A stretch of DNA of 64,000 nt from Providencia sp. PROV188 (GCF_027595165.1 NZ_CP097291.1:3162001-3226000); one strand, 5' to 3'. Positions 50,848 through 60,070 are shown, counted from the first letter of the stretch. The notes: generated by a model not told the origin, from the sequence alone. Program-made: numbers and translations.

Positions 50848-51717
50848 TTAACGATTGATTAAATAGCCACCAAAGTAATCTGCTATTTTTGCCTCATCTA
50901 CTTTTAAATTTCCTTTCCAACCAGCCCAAGGCATTTCCATATCAGAACGCCCTTTCGTATTGTTAAGTTGGTTTTCTGCACTAGTTATATCACCAAAATC
51001 GCGCCAACTATCAAGAGACAAAGCGATAAAAGTATTCGGAATAACACCAATCAATGCGAGTGAATGCAATATTCCGCGTAATGTATATCTGTCTCCTTTA
51101 ACCAATTTTGCCTGCGATAACCGCTTTTCAAACTGCCCTGGCGTCTCATTTTCAGGGGCATGACGTAATAAATCTAATAGTTGATTAAAGACTTTTTTGT
51201 CTTCATCGGTAGGTTCTACAGCAGCAACCGTCAGTAAATGTCGGAGATTCAAATAAGTGTAACTTACATTCCCAGTATAGGAATTTCCGTAATATAAGCA
51301 GTATTGGAAGTAACTATCATTAATATAAATATGCTTATTATGATCGCTACAAACCCAACAACATGCATATTGCGGTTTTTCAAGATATTGATGAGCCGGC
51401 AGAGAAAGTAGCTTGTGATAAGCTCCCAAGACTGATCGACCTCGCAAATAACTTCCTCCAACTCCCGCCACGAAAGCATCCAAACAACGCTGGCGAGTAA
51501 GCGCTGTTTCCTGTTTTAAACTGTGTAGTTTATTAATGATATCTTCATGATCAGTAAAAAATGCAATCTCATTCGGCAACCAATGAGAATCACTCAATAT
51601 TTTCCGTTCTTTATCAGATAAAGAGTCCAATGGATAAGTCGATACCGCACGACCTCCATCATATTGGCTATTTTCATACTTATAGAGTTTTCGTAAGACC
51701 CGCATGACTTGTTGCAC
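50848..51717 (-). CDS. Unrecognised 289-residue protein with a CCWVC motif
   Basis: I do not recognise this family. The protein is soluble by composition, rich in Tyr, His and Leu, with a CCWVCSDHNKHIYIND segment near residue 118 that could bind metal. A C-terminal Trp-rich part follows (LDSWRDFGDI; MEMPWAGWKGNLKVDEAKIA). There is no signal peptide or membrane segment. GAGGCGG lies upstream of a GTG at 51717, and an ATG at 51705 has no ribosome site, so GTG is preferred. It lies between sstT and alx, which are neighbours in E. coli, so it is probably an acquired gene. Function unknown. Confidence 0.7.
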   Translation of the reverse strand: MQQVMRVLRKLYKYENSQYDGGRAVSTYPLDSLSDKERKILSDSHWLPNEIAFFTDHEDIINKLHSLKQETALTRQRCLDAFVAGVGGSYLRGRSVLGAYHKLLSLPAHQYLEKPQYACCWVCSDHNKHIYINDSYFQYCLYYGNSYTGNVSYTYLNLRHLLTVAAVEPTDEDKKVFNQLLDLLRHAPENETPGQFEKRLSQAKLVKGDRYTLRGILHSLALIGVIPNTFIALSLDSWRDFGDITSAENQLNNTKGRSDMEMPWAGWKGNLKVDEAKIADYFGGYLINR

Positions 51718-51756
51718 AGAACCGCCTCATCTTTACGCCTATAAATCATTAGATAT

Positions 51757-51797
51757 AAAAAAACTCCCAAAGTCATGATGAAATTATGGGAGTTTTT
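51757..51797. terminator. Terminator between alx and the unrecognised gene
   Basis: AAAAACTCCCA and TGGGAGTTTTT form a stem around a 17-nt loop with A/T runs on both sides, just past the alx stop. Confidence 0.88.
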
Positions 51798-51813
51798 CTA
51801 ATTAGGAAAAAGA

Positions 51814-52785
51814 TTATCCGTTAATCAATTTTTTCGCTTCGTTGCGCTTATTCACGATCGTGTTAACCACCAATGTCAGAACTAAGATTGCAGCCACAGT
51901 CCCTAACGAAACCGCAGTAGGAATATGGAAAATATCCATCAGCAACATCTTCACGCCGATAAAGCTTAAAATGATAGCTAAACCGTACTTAAGCATTGAG
52001 AATTTCTCAGCAACACCCGCTAATAAGAAGTACATTGCACGTAAGCCTAAAATCGCAAACAGGTTAGACGTTAATACAATAAACGGGTCGGTGGTCACAG
52101 CAAAGATAGCGGGAATACTGTCTACCGCAAAGATAACATCACTGATTTCCACTAAGATCAGAACCAAAATTAATGGGGTAGCAAACAGCAATCCATTCTT
52201 TTTAATAAAGAATTTTTCACCGTGTAACTCATCCGTCATCCGTAAGTGTGAACGAACCCATTTGACCAATGGCTTTTCATTTATCGGTGAATCATCCTCT
52301 TTAGCGAACGCCATTTTGATCCCCGTAAACAGTAAAAACGCACCGAAAACATAGAGGATCCAGCTAAATTGTGTAACTAACCAGCTACCTGCGAAAATCA
52401 TAATCGTACGCAGGACGATAGCTCCAAGCACCCCGTAAACAAGTACGCGACGCTGTAAATTTGCCGGAATAGCAAAGTAACCAAATAGCATTAACCAAAC
52501 AAACACGTTATCCACAGCAAGGGCTTTTTCTAACAGATAACCGGTTAAGAACGCCATAGTTTGCGTGTTCGCAACTTCAGGTCCAACGGTATCATTGAAG
52601 TACCACCACAGGCCGCCCGCAAAAATCAGCGACAGAGTCACCCACAAGATGCTCCAACCCGCTGCTTGCTTCATCGACATCGCCTGGCCTTTATGTTTTC
52701 CTTGCCAAAACATATCGATGAGTAGCATCACAAGGATCATGACAGCAAAGCTGCCCCATAAAACAGGATTTCCAACAGAGTTCAT
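51814..52785 (-). CDS. alx: TerC-family membrane protein Alx (manganese exporter)
   Basis: A 323-residue polytopic protein of the TerC family. It contains [20 protein letters not shown] and [20 protein letters not shown], the two halves of an inverted repeat with acidic membrane residues conserved in Mn2+ exporters. E. coli Alx is induced by alkaline pH and Mn2+ and lowers cytoplasmic Mn. The long leader holds a yybP-ykoY-type riboswitch and a terminator-like hairpin next to the start codon, so the same control is expected. Confidence 0.92.
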   Translation of the reverse strand: MNSVGNPVLWGSFAVMILVMLLIDMFWQGKHKGQAMSMKQAAGWSILWVTLSLIFAGGLWWYFNDTVGPEVANTQTMAFLTGYLLEKALAVDNVFVWLMLFGYFAIPANLQRRVLVYGVLGAIVLRTIMIFAGSWLVTQFSWILYVFGAFLLFTGIKMAFAKEDDSPINEKPLVKWVRSHLRMTDELHGEKFFIKKNGLLFATPLILVLILVEISDVIFAVDSIPAIFAVTTDPFIVLTSNLFAILGLRAMYFLLAGVAEKFSMLKYGLAIILSFIGVKMLLMDIFHIPTAVSLGTVAAILVLTLVVNTIVNKRNEAKKLING

Positions 52786-52807
52786 TTTGATTCCTTAAAA
52801 AACAAAA

Positions 52808-52935
52808 AACGGCTGATATCCAGAAGACATCAGCCGCTTAAACTGTTTTCACCCTAAGTTATCACTATACGGTTGTAAACGATGAGCAAACCTCGCCTTC
52901 TGGCAAGGTCTCACTTACAACACAGATAACCTAAG
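52808..52935 (-). promoter_or_regulatory. yybP-ykoY (Mn2+/pH-responsive) riboswitch with expression hairpin before alx
   Basis: On the minus strand, P1 is CTTAGGTTATC (52935-52925) pairing with GATAACTTAGG (52863-52853), closed by G-C, A-U and two wobble pairs. Inside lies GAGACCTTGCC-AGAA-GGCGAGGTTTGCT, the conserved core of the yybP-ykoY class. Downstream, CGGCTGAT/ATCAGCCG (52836-52810) followed by TTTTTTG is a terminator-like expression platform ending ~20 nt before the alx ATG. The rest of 52936-53395 holds the promoters of alx and yqjA, and a GAAGAAA-CAGCTG-TTTTCTTC hairpin at ~53308 in the yqjA leader. Confidence 0.88.
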
Positions 52936-53395
52936 ACAAGGAAATTGTGGTGCTCGGTTACCGGGTACAATTGTGTGCACCGTAATGACGATAATCCGAC
53001 AGAAGAAGTTACTCCCCTTTGCTATGCGTACACAATAAGGTAATTAGTCTTAAAAAGCAATGATTAGCTACCAATATGTTCATGCTATTTTTCGTTATCT
53101 AAACACAAATATATTGATAAATAGTCAGATTAAATCCTCTTATTCAGCGCCATTCCCGTTTTTTGCCATTTTAGAAAGCCAGTAGTTAAGAACCTAAAAT
53201 GTAAAAATCAGCCGCAATTTAAATGAATTCTCAAAATAAGCTTAAAATTTACTGTTTAGTTATTTTCTGTTTTGTTAAAGTGATCGGGTTTTACACTAAC
53301 AGCCCGAAGAAACAGCTGTTTTCTTCCGGCATTTACTTAATCCATTTCTGCCCAACAACATGTTTGTTGCTGTGATTGCCGTTTAGGAAACATTA

Positions 53396-54055
53396 ATGGA
53401 ATTAGTTAGAGAACTTTTTTTCGCCCTTTGGCACCAAGATTACGAAACCTTATCTAACCCATCGTTGATATGGTCGATTTATTTCATGCTGTTTATGATC
53501 CTATTATTGGAGAACGGCGTGCTCCCAGCTGCATTCTTACCCGGTGATAGTTTACTGATCCTTGTTGGCGTACTCATCGCAAAAGGTGCTCTTAGCTACC
53601 CATTAACTTTAGTGATTTTAACTGCGGGCGCCAGTATTGGTTGCTGGGTGGGTTATATCCAAGGTCGCTGGCTAGGTAATACAAAAATTGTCAAAGGCTG
53701 GTTATCACACCTCCCCGAACACTATCATCAGCGTGCTCATGGGCTATTCCATCGTCACGGCTTAGCCGCATTACTGATTGGTCGATTCCTTGCTTTTGTC
53801 AGAACATTACTACCAACTATCGCAGGGCTTGCGGGCTTGCAAAATGGGCGTTTCCAAGTGTTTAACTGGTTAAGCGGGCTCCTTTGGGTGCTAATTTTGA
53901 CCGCTATAGGCTACGGATTCGGTAAAAGCCCTATTTTCCAACAATATGAGCATCAAATTATGAATGTCTTGATGCTTATTCCAGTTGGATTATTAATTTT
54001 GGGTCTGATCGGCAGCATTGGTGTTGTCATCAAGAAAAAATTCGCCCGCAAATAA
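53396..54055 (+). CDS. yqjA: DedA-family membrane protein YqjA
   Basis: A 219-residue inner-membrane protein of the DedA/SNARE-associated family, which takes part in lipid carrier recycling, membrane homeostasis and alkaline or osmotic tolerance (E. coli YqjA). The DedA signature is present: FLPGDSLLILVGVLIAKG, GYIQGRWLGNTKIVKGW, HRHGLAALLIGRFLAFVRTL (the F/Y-x-x-G-R-(F/H)-x-P/R region) and PTIAGLAGLQNGRFQVFNWL. Upstream of it lies a long leader shared with divergent alx. E. coli yqjB and yqjC are not present after it. Confidence 0.9.
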   Translation: MELVRELFFALWHQDYETLSNPSLIWSIYFMLFMILLLENGVLPAAFLPGDSLLILVGVLIAKGALSYPLTLVILTAGASIGCWVGYIQGRWLGNTKIVKGWLSHLPEHYHQRAHGLFHRHGLAALLIGRFLAFVRTLLPTIAGLAGLQNGRFQVFNWLSGLLWVLILTAIGYGFGKSPIFQQYEHQIMNVLMLIPVGLLILGLIGSIGVVIKKKFARK

Positions 54056-54238
54056 ATAGCCGTCACTGAATCAAATCGAACAGCGGGAATATTTAGCGAT
54101 TCCCGCTTTCCTCTATCTCAATTCGAAATCTATACCAATTAGTGATTGCACTTAAGCTAAAAAAAGCTATTGTAATGTTATTAAGGTCATACTTTATTAA
54201 GGCATTGCGTTATTTTTCTATTGATAGGAGGTTCTACT

Positions 54239-54544
54239 ATGTCATCCAATCATTCTTCTGAAGATCTACGTGCTGAACTTAAATCACTCGCAGACTCTCT
54301 CGAATCCATTCTGAATAGTACTCAAGACAAATCAAAAGAAGAGATCGAAAACTTAAAGGCGAAAGCCCGTGAAGCCCTCTCCTCTTCAAAAGCTAAACTC
54401 GGTCAAGCCAGTGATAAAATCACCGAGCAAACTAAAGAAATTGCAGGCCAAGCAGATTGCTATGTACGTGAAAATCCATGGAAAAGTGTGGGTATCGGTG
54501 CAGCGGTCGGTGTGGTCTTAGGCATGCTGCTCACCAAGCGCTAA
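54239..54544 (+). CDS. yqjD: DUF883 membrane-anchored ribosome-associated protein YqjD/ElaB-like
   Basis: A 101-residue protein. It has a long amphipathic, probably coiled N-terminal part rich in Glu, Lys, Ala and Ser (DLRAELKSLADSLESILNST), then the DUF883 C-terminus YVRENPWKSVGIGAAVGVVL, one membrane helix and a basic end (LTKR). E. coli YqjD tethers stationary-phase ribosomes to the inner membrane. ATG at 54239 follows a perfect AGGAGG; the longer frame from 54221 would pass through that site. It is first of yqjD-yqjE-yqjK. Confidence 0.9.
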   Translation: MSSNHSSEDLRAELKSLADSLESILNSTQDKSKEEIENLKAKAREALSSSKAKLGQASDKITEQTKEIAGQADCYVRENPWKSVGIGAAVGVVLGMLLTKR

Positions 54545-54553
54545 TCACCGCTT

Positions 54554-54958
54554 ATGGAACAGTCGCCACGTCAAGGACCCGCTAAGCGGGTTCTAGATTC
54601 TCTGCAAAGAATTGCGGGTATCGCCGTTAATATGGTTGAAACCCGCATTCAACTTATTGCAGTAGAATTAGAAGAAGAGAAACTCAACCTTGTTCAGTTA
54701 TTATTACTCGCAGGGCTGACCCTTCTATTTTCTGCATTTGGTCTGATGTGCCTTATTGGACTAATTTTTTGGTCTGTGGATCCCGTCTATCGTTATCAGG
54801 CTTTCGCTATCACGACCGGAACACTGATTTTACTCGCGATTATCTTTGCTATTTGGACGTTAAAAAAAGCGAAACAGTCCACGCTGCTAAGCGCAACCCG
54901 TGAACAGCTTCGCAATGACGCTAAAGCACTGGCAGGAACCGATGATGAGCAAAAGTAA
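54554..54958 (+). CDS. yqjE: Phage-holin-like membrane protein YqjE
   Basis: A 134-residue protein of the holin-superfamily-III/DUF1469 type. It begins with a basic amphipathic segment (GPAKRVLDSLQRIAGIAVNM), then VETRIQLIAVELEEEKLNLV, then two membrane helices (~50-70 and ~80-100) and a Lys/Gln-rich cytoplasmic end. It begins 9 nt after yqjD and overlaps yqjK. The role is undefined, and the set is stress- or stationary-phase-linked in E. coli. Confidence 0.88.
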   Translation: MEQSPRQGPAKRVLDSLQRIAGIAVNMVETRIQLIAVELEEEKLNLVQLLLLAGLTLLFSAFGLMCLIGLIFWSVDPVYRYQAFAITTGTLILLAIIFAIWTLKKAKQSTLLSATREQLRNDAKALAGTDDEQK

Positions 54959-55247
54959 ACGTCAGTTACTTGCAGAAAGAAAATCACGCTTAGTCTCCGA
55001 TATTGAGCAGCAGCGCATCCAATTATCGGCCAGTAAGAAAGAGTGGCTACAAGCCACTGCCCCTTATGACCGAGCATGGCAAACCCTGATGACCTTTCGC
55101 CCAATTGTTATCGCTGCGACGGGTCTTATCTCTATTTTTACCTTAAAGCACCCCAATCGATTTATTTCACTGAGCAAGAAAGCCATTGCGACTTGGGGGC
55201 TTATTCGTACCCTAAGAAGCAGCTTAAACAGTTCAAATCAGAAATAA
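54945..55247 (+). CDS. yqjK: YqjK-family protein
   Basis: A 100-residue basic protein matching E. coli YqjK by pattern: SKRQLLAERKSRLVSDIEQQ, RIQLSASKKEWLQATAPYDR, and HPNRFISLSKKAIATWGLIR near the end, with one hydrophobic stretch. The start is an ATG at 54945, or its twin at 54942, inside the end of yqjE behind CAGGAAC; the GTG at 54900 has no support. It is last of yqjDEK and ends before a terminator at 55296. Confidence 0.85.
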   Translation: MSKSKRQLLAERKSRLVSDIEQQRIQLSASKKEWLQATAPYDRAWQTLMTFRPIVIAATGLISIFTLKHPNRFISLSKKAIATWGLIRTLRSSLNSSNQK

Positions 55248-55295
55248 CCCATCCCCTAAAGATAAAAATAATCATTATTTGTCAATATGATAGAT

Positions 55296-55320
55296 AAAAG
55301 TGCCCTTTAGCACTTTTTTT
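55296..55320 (+). terminator. Terminator of the yqjDEK operon
   Basis: AAAAGTGC-CCTTTA-GCACTTTTTTT is an 8-bp stem followed by a T-run. Confidence 0.93.
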
Positions 55321-55510
55321 CGCACTCAATTATACACATTCAATTTTTTTGTCTATCTTTGTTAATAAGCTTAGCTTTTTATTGAATGAGCTAAGTAATA
55401 AGATACGCACATCCAAGATTTCTAGCCTTTTCGTGCTGAAACTTAGCTTATAACGCGATATATATCGCACTTTATTTATATTTAATGACCGTATTATCTG
55501 GAGAGACTCA

Positions 55511-55906
55511 ATGAAAAATTTAGAAAGTGGAGCTATTTTATTAGCACGTATTATGATGCCAATTCTGTTCATCGTTGCAGGTTACGGCAAATTAGGTGGG
55601 GCATATGAAGGCACTCAGCAATATATGCAAGCAATGGGCGTCCCAGGCTTTTTACTGCCACTGACAATTTTACTTGAGTTAGGTGGTGGGCTGGCAGTGT
55701 TATTCGGTCTGTTAACACGTACAACCGCAATTTTCACTGCTGTGTTCACATTCTTAACTGCGATGCTGTTCCATACGAATTTCAGCGTTGAGCCAAACAG
55801 CTTGATGTTTATGAAAAATATGACTATTGCAGGCGGCTATATTCTGTTAGCAGTGACTGGCCCAGGCAAATTCAGTATCGACCATTTATTAAATAAGAAA
55901 TGGTAA
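55511..55906 (+). CDS. yqjF: DoxX-family membrane protein YqjF
   Basis: A 131-residue protein with four hydrophobic segments and the DoxX pattern: LLARIMMPILFIVAGYGKLG near the start, then GVPGFLLPLTILLELGGGLA, and a final FSIDHLL. E. coli YqjF responds to aromatic compounds such as dinitrotoluene through YhaJ, which is encoded next door here too. Membrane-bound quinone or redox roles are suggested for the family but unproven. A strong GGAGAG ribosome site precedes it and a terminator follows. Confidence 0.9.
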   Translation: MKNLESGAILLARIMMPILFIVAGYGKLGGAYEGTQQYMQAMGVPGFLLPLTILLELGGGLAVLFGLLTRTTAIFTAVFTFLTAMLFHTNFSVEPNSLMFMKNMTIAGGYILLAVTGPGKFSIDHLLNKKW

Positions 55907-55998
55907 TGAGCTCCAATCTCCTCGCCTATAGTGACCTATAGGCAGGGAGTTAACAGTACCCTCAAGTCAACATCCTTTTCCATAAGTTAAATGCCTTT

Positions 55999-56026
55999 GC
56001 ACCTCCCATCCGAGGTGCTTTTTTTT
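55999..56026 (+). terminator. Terminator of yqjF
   Basis: GCACCTC-CCATCC-GAGGTGC followed by TTTTTTTT. Confidence 0.95.
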
Positions 56027-56108
56027 GCTTTTACCTTTGCTTTCTTTTTATTTTCGCTTTTCGCTTTAAAAAGAATTAAAGAATAGGTGATGAGTGATCT
56101 CTAAATAA

Positions 56109-56217
56109 TTCGAGTTGTAGCAAGGCGGCAAGTGAAGTTATCCCTGGGAGCATACACAAGTATGTGACTAGGGTAACTTTATGAAGCCAACACAGCTACA
56201 GCTTGAAGTATGACGAG
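56109..56217. repeat. Palindromic intergenic repeat (~109 bp)
   Basis: A nested palindrome. The outer arms TTCGAGTTGTAGC and GCTACAGCTTGAA match at 11 of 13 pairs; inner arms GTTATCCCT/AGGGTAAC and CATAC/GTATG close on an ACAA loop. The right flank GAAGTATGACGAG reappears at 63169-63181 with a related left part. It looks like a dispersed, non-coding, MITE- or ERIC-like element of this genus. It ends one base from the yhaJ stop codon, so it may also end or protect that mRNA. Confidence 0.75.
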
Positions 56218-56218
56218 A

Positions 56219-57112
56219 TCACCCCCTAAATAATTTAGGGATTTCGCGGAGACACCACGACTTCGCCTCCCCCATGCTGTCCCGTCGCCACGCCATAATC
56301 ATATTCGACTCATGGCTAAACTCCGCCCCCACCACTTGCAGGCGCCCTTCCTTAATATCTTGCTCCACCAGCGGGTATGGCATTGTCGCCACCCCGAGCC
56401 CTGCAATTAGTGCTTTGCGCTTATCTTCGATGCTCGATACCGTCAATCTTTGTTGTTTATCCAGCAGTTGCACGGTGATCACTGGGCGCTCACGGGCGGT
56501 ATCTGCCACCGCAATACCTCGGTATTTCACTCGCGTGGTTTCAGAAAGCGGTTCTGGTTCTTGGTGAATAGGATGGTTCGGGCTTGCCACATAAATATGG
56601 TTCAAGGTATACAGCACTTTGGAGTTAATTTCAGAGGATGAACGGAAATGCATATCTGGTGCGATAACAATATCCGCACGTCCTGATTCAAGTCGCTCCC
56701 ATGCCCCTGCTAGCACCTCAGTAATTAAAGAGAGCTGGGTGTCGGATTTCTCAGCCAGTTTGTCCACCAGCGGGAATAAAGACTCAGCCGGAACCAGCGC
56801 TTCACACACAATAGTCAGATGAGTTTCCCAACCTTTAGCTAGCGCCTCCGCATCCGATGTGAGTTTATCTGCGGCTTCAAGCAATACGCGCCCACGCTCT
56901 AACAGCATGCGCCCTACATTGGTAAACTTGGTTCGATGTCCTGAACGGTCAAACAAAATAACATCAAGTTCTTCTTCTAACTTCTGCATGGTATAGCTCA
57001 ATGCCGAAGGAACGCGACCTAGCTCTTCCGCCGCTGCCGCAAAGCTGCCACGCCTATCGATTGCATCCATCACCCTTAACGACTCAAGTGTTAATGCTCT
57101 CTCTTTGCTCAT
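56219..57112 (-). CDS. yhaJ: LysR-family regulator YhaJ
   Basis: A 297-residue LTTR close to E. coli YhaJ: the N-terminal HTH has LTLESLRVMDAIDRRGSFAA, ELGRVPSALSYTMQKLEEEL and DVILFDRSGHRTKFTNVGRM; the effector domain has LAGAWERLESGRADIVIAPD and ends WCLREIPKLF. In E. coli it activates yqjF and yhaK and responds to aromatic quinone-like products. Its divergence from yhaK and closeness to yqjF here fit that regulon. Confidence 0.93.
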   Translation of the reverse strand: MSKERALTLESLRVMDAIDRRGSFAAAAEELGRVPSALSYTMQKLEEELDVILFDRSGHRTKFTNVGRMLLERGRVLLEAADKLTSDAEALAKGWETHLTIVCEALVPAESLFPLVDKLAEKSDTQLSLITEVLAGAWERLESGRADIVIAPDMHFRSSSEINSKVLYTLNHIYVASPNHPIHQEPEPLSETTRVKYRGIAVADTARERPVITVQLLDKQQRLTVSSIEDKRKALIAGLGVATMPYPLVEQDIKEGRLQVVGAEFSHESNMIMAWRRDSMGEAKSWCLREIPKLFRG

Positions 57113-57234
57113 GATGTATCTCTTTCAGGAAATTTGAATGATGGAAACAGATTAACTGGCTAACAATTCAACGTCCAGATATTTATTATAACAATATATT
57201 ACTAGCTATATATTTTGAGTGAGGGTTAACCATT

Positions 57235-57942
57235 ATGATGAAATTAAGATCAGTTAACCATTGTGGGAAAGCAGACTACGGTTGGTTACAAGCACGCTAT
57301 ACTTTTTCGTTTGGTCACTATTTTGATCCAGACCTAATGGGTTTTAAAACCCTAAAAGTGCTCAATCAGGAAGTGCTTGCGCCAGATAATGCTTTTCAAC
57401 CAAGAGTTTATCCTCATGTTGATATTGTGAACATCATCCTGCAAGGTCAAGCTGAATACCGCGATAATTTAGGTAATACCGTCAGTGCAAAAGCAGGGGA
57501 ATGCGTCAGCTTTTCGCCTCGCCCTGACCTGAGTTACAGTGAACACAATACCAGTGAGACAACGCCATTAACACGGCTCCAGCTGTGGCTAAATGCGTGC
57601 CCACAACAGGAATCTATGCCGCCCCAAAAGTTGGCATTAGCGGAGAAAGATAACAAGCTTATCGCCTCACCCGATGGGGACGATAATAGCCTACAACTTC
57701 GCCAAAAAATTTGGATAAGCCAGATTTACCTTGAGCCTAATGAATCAAAAACCCTCGCATTACGAGGTAAAAATGCCTATCTACAATCCATTCATGGTGG
57801 TTTACAGGTTAGCGGGAAAGAATCGCAATCTTTATCAATGAGCTGTAACGACGGCTTATTTATCCAAGATGAAAATTCCCTAACGCTCACCAGCTACCGA
57901 GCATTTAGAGGTTTATTAATTGATTTAGGCGAATCGTTGTAA
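57235..57942 (+). CDS. yhaK: Pirin-like bicupin YhaK
   Basis: A 235-residue two-cupin protein. The N-terminus HCGKADYGWLQARYTFSFGH and the metal-site-like YPHVDIVNIILQGQAEYRDN are pirin/YhaK landmarks. E. coli YhaK is a cytoplasmic bicupin without the full pirin metal set, proposed as a redox sensor. A probable YhaJ-controlled promoter lies in the 122-bp divergent gap. ATG-ATG start; the second codon is equally possible. Confidence 0.9.
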   Translation: MMKLRSVNHCGKADYGWLQARYTFSFGHYFDPDLMGFKTLKVLNQEVLAPDNAFQPRVYPHVDIVNIILQGQAEYRDNLGNTVSAKAGECVSFSPRPDLSYSEHNTSETTPLTRLQLWLNACPQQESMPPQKLALAEKDNKLIASPDGDDNSLQLRQKIWISQIYLEPNESKTLALRGKNAYLQSIHGGLQVSGKESQSLSMSCNDGLFIQDENSLTLTSYRAFRGLLIDLGESL

Positions 57943-58132
57943 TCCTATTCAGGAGGCGGAAAAAGTGAATTTACTCCATAAATTGCGCAAAATTTGCGAA
58001 TAGATTCGCAAATTTCATCATTTATATTTCCGCTATCCCGATATCACTGTGATAGAGTCCAGCCATAAGACAGTTAAAAAACCATCAGTTTTTAACTCCG
58101 AACTTTATTTTTTTGATTTTAAAGGGGTTCTT

Positions 58133-60070
58133 GTGGCTTTATTCATTTTGCAGCGACACAATCAAATTTTCTCTCGGATCCTCAATGAGGTTGTCCCTCA
58201 AGATGAATTAGCGAAACAGTTTTCCGTTTCCACCCGTACTATTCGTTCAGACATCAATGAAATCAATGAATTAATTAAAGATCATAGTGCTCATATTGTG
58301 TATGAGCGCGGGCGTGGATATCGATTAAAAATCGAAAATGATGAAATTTTTTCTGCATTTACTAAGCTTAATGACAAAAATAACCAGATTCCACGCACCA
58401 GCAAAGAGCGTATTGATGCCCTATTGCTCAAACTCTTGATGTTATCCCTGCCCGTCAAGCTCGATGATATTGCCGAAGAGTGGTTTGTTAGCCGCAGTAC
58501 CATTCAGCAAGATATGGGAGCCGTTCGGGAGCATCTTCATCGCTATCAAGTTCAACTGGAGAGCATTCCTCATCAAGGGATCCGCTTAAATGGCAGTGAG
58601 TGGGCTATTCGTGCTTGTATGACCGAAGCACTCTGGCGGCAATTTAGTGAGCAAATCACCCCCGATCTCGCCACATTTACCCCGGAAAGTCTGGATAATC
58701 TCGATTTAACCTACATCGATAAAGTAGTTCATAACAGCTTGAATCGCTTTGATATTCGTATCAGCAATGAAGGTCATCTTTATCTTGTATTTAACTGCGC
58801 CGTCACCATTTTGCGTATTACCCGCGGTCATGAACTCACTGCCTGCGTCAATAACGAAGAGTTAGAAGAAGTCATTACTCAAGCTTGTGATGAAATTTCT
58901 AAAGGGTTAATTTACTTCCTGGGTAATGATTTATCCTCAGCTGAATTGAGCTTTTTGCACGATCAAATCATCGCGCAGCGTATCAGCAATCAGCACGCAT
59001 CAACACAAAAGCATAATCATCACAATGAGTTATCTGAATATATCTTAAATTATATCAACGAGTTGTATAACTATGATTTGCGGAGTGATGAAAAGCTAAA
59101 GAAAGATCTGAATACCCATCTTTCTGCTTTAATGACTCGCCTTCAATACCATATTTCTACCCCAAACCCGCTGCTTTCAGACATCAAACAGTATTATCCA
59201 TTTGCCTATGATGTCACATTAAGCGCCTTAACCAGCGCCAGTAAGCAGCTACTTCCACATCCCATTAATGAAGATGAACTGGGTTACTTAGCAGTGCACA
59301 TTGGGGTTAGCCTTGAACGAAATTATGGGGCAGGCTCCGCACGCCAAACGGAAGTGTTAGTGGTCACGGATGCGGGTAACTCCACCTTTCGTGTGGTGGA
59401 ATCCAAAATTATGCGTGAATTTCCACAGCTCAAATTTAGCCGCGGGTTAACACTGCAAGAGTATGAATCGTTAGATGAAGTCGCAGAAGACTTTGTGATC
59501 ACCACCGTACGGATCTCTGAGAAAAATAAACCAGTTATTAAAATTGCACCCTTCCCAACCCCCTACCAGCTCGAACAAGTGGGTCGCTTAGCGATGGTGG
59601 ATCAGACTCGTCCCTATATTATTGAGCGCTTCTTCGATGAGCGTTTTTTTATGGTTATCAATGAAAAAATTAGCCAAGAGACGCTGTTTAAAACCGTCTG
59701 CCAGAAACTGCAATTAGAAGGCTATGTCACCGCAGATTTTTACCCGTCCCTACAAGAGCGGGAATCGATTGTCTCGACATTGCTGGGTGAAGGGATCGCC
59801 CTTCCTCACTCCTTGGGGTTACTTGCCAATAAAACTATTGTGACAACTATCCTTGCCCCGCAAGGCATCGAGTGGAACAAAGAAACCAAAGAGAACGCCT
59901 ATGTGATTTTTTTATTGGCAATCAGCAAAACTGACTATGAAGAAGCCATGGCGATTTATGATTTGTTTGTCACCTTCGTCAAAGAGAAAACCACCCGCCG
60001 CCTAGTGAATGTCAAAAATTTCAATGAATTCCAAGCAATTGCTAAAGATAGTCTCGCGCGAATTTTATAG
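58133..60070 (+). CDS. PRD- and PTS-domain transcriptional regulator (MtlR/LicR type)
   Basis: A regulator of ~645 residues. Two HTH regions come first (~1-60: LAKQFSVSTRTIRSDINEIN; ~80-150: LDDIAEEWFVSRSTIQQDMG), then two PRDs (~165-400; the second has HIGVSLERN), an EIIB-like domain (~404-490) and an EIIA-like domain (~500-645; GEGIALPHSLG with phospho-acceptor His near 559). The EIIB segment LVVTDAGNST lacks the usual active-site cysteine. I place the start at GTG 58133 behind AAGGGG; the frame opens at a GTG at 58049. It is placed to activate the downstream operon in response to PTS phosphorylation. Confidence 0.82.
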   Translation: MALFILQRHNQIFSRILNEVVPQDELAKQFSVSTRTIRSDINEINELIKDHSAHIVYERGRGYRLKIENDEIFSAFTKLNDKNNQIPRTSKERIDALLLKLLMLSLPVKLDDIAEEWFVSRSTIQQDMGAVREHLHRYQVQLESIPHQGIRLNGSEWAIRACMTEALWRQFSEQITPDLATFTPESLDNLDLTYIDKVVHNSLNRFDIRISNEGHLYLVFNCAVTILRITRGHELTACVNNEELEEVITQACDEISKGLIYFLGNDLSSAELSFLHDQIIAQRISNQHASTQKHNHHNELSEYILNYINELYNYDLRSDEKLKKDLNTHLSALMTRLQYHISTPNPLLSDIKQYYPFAYDVTLSALTSASKQLLPHPINEDELGYLAVHIGVSLERNYGAGSARQTEVLVVTDAGNSTFRVVESKIMREFPQLKFSRGLTLQEYESLDEVAEDFVITTVRISEKNKPVIKIAPFPTPYQLEQVGRLAMVDQTRPYIIERFFDERFFMVINEKISQETLFKTVCQKLQLEGYVTADFYPSLQERESIVSTLLGEGIALPHSLGLLANKTIVTTILAPQGIEWNKETKENAYVIFLLAISKTDYEEAMAIYDLFVTFVKEKTTRRLVNVKNFNEFQAIAKDSLARIL

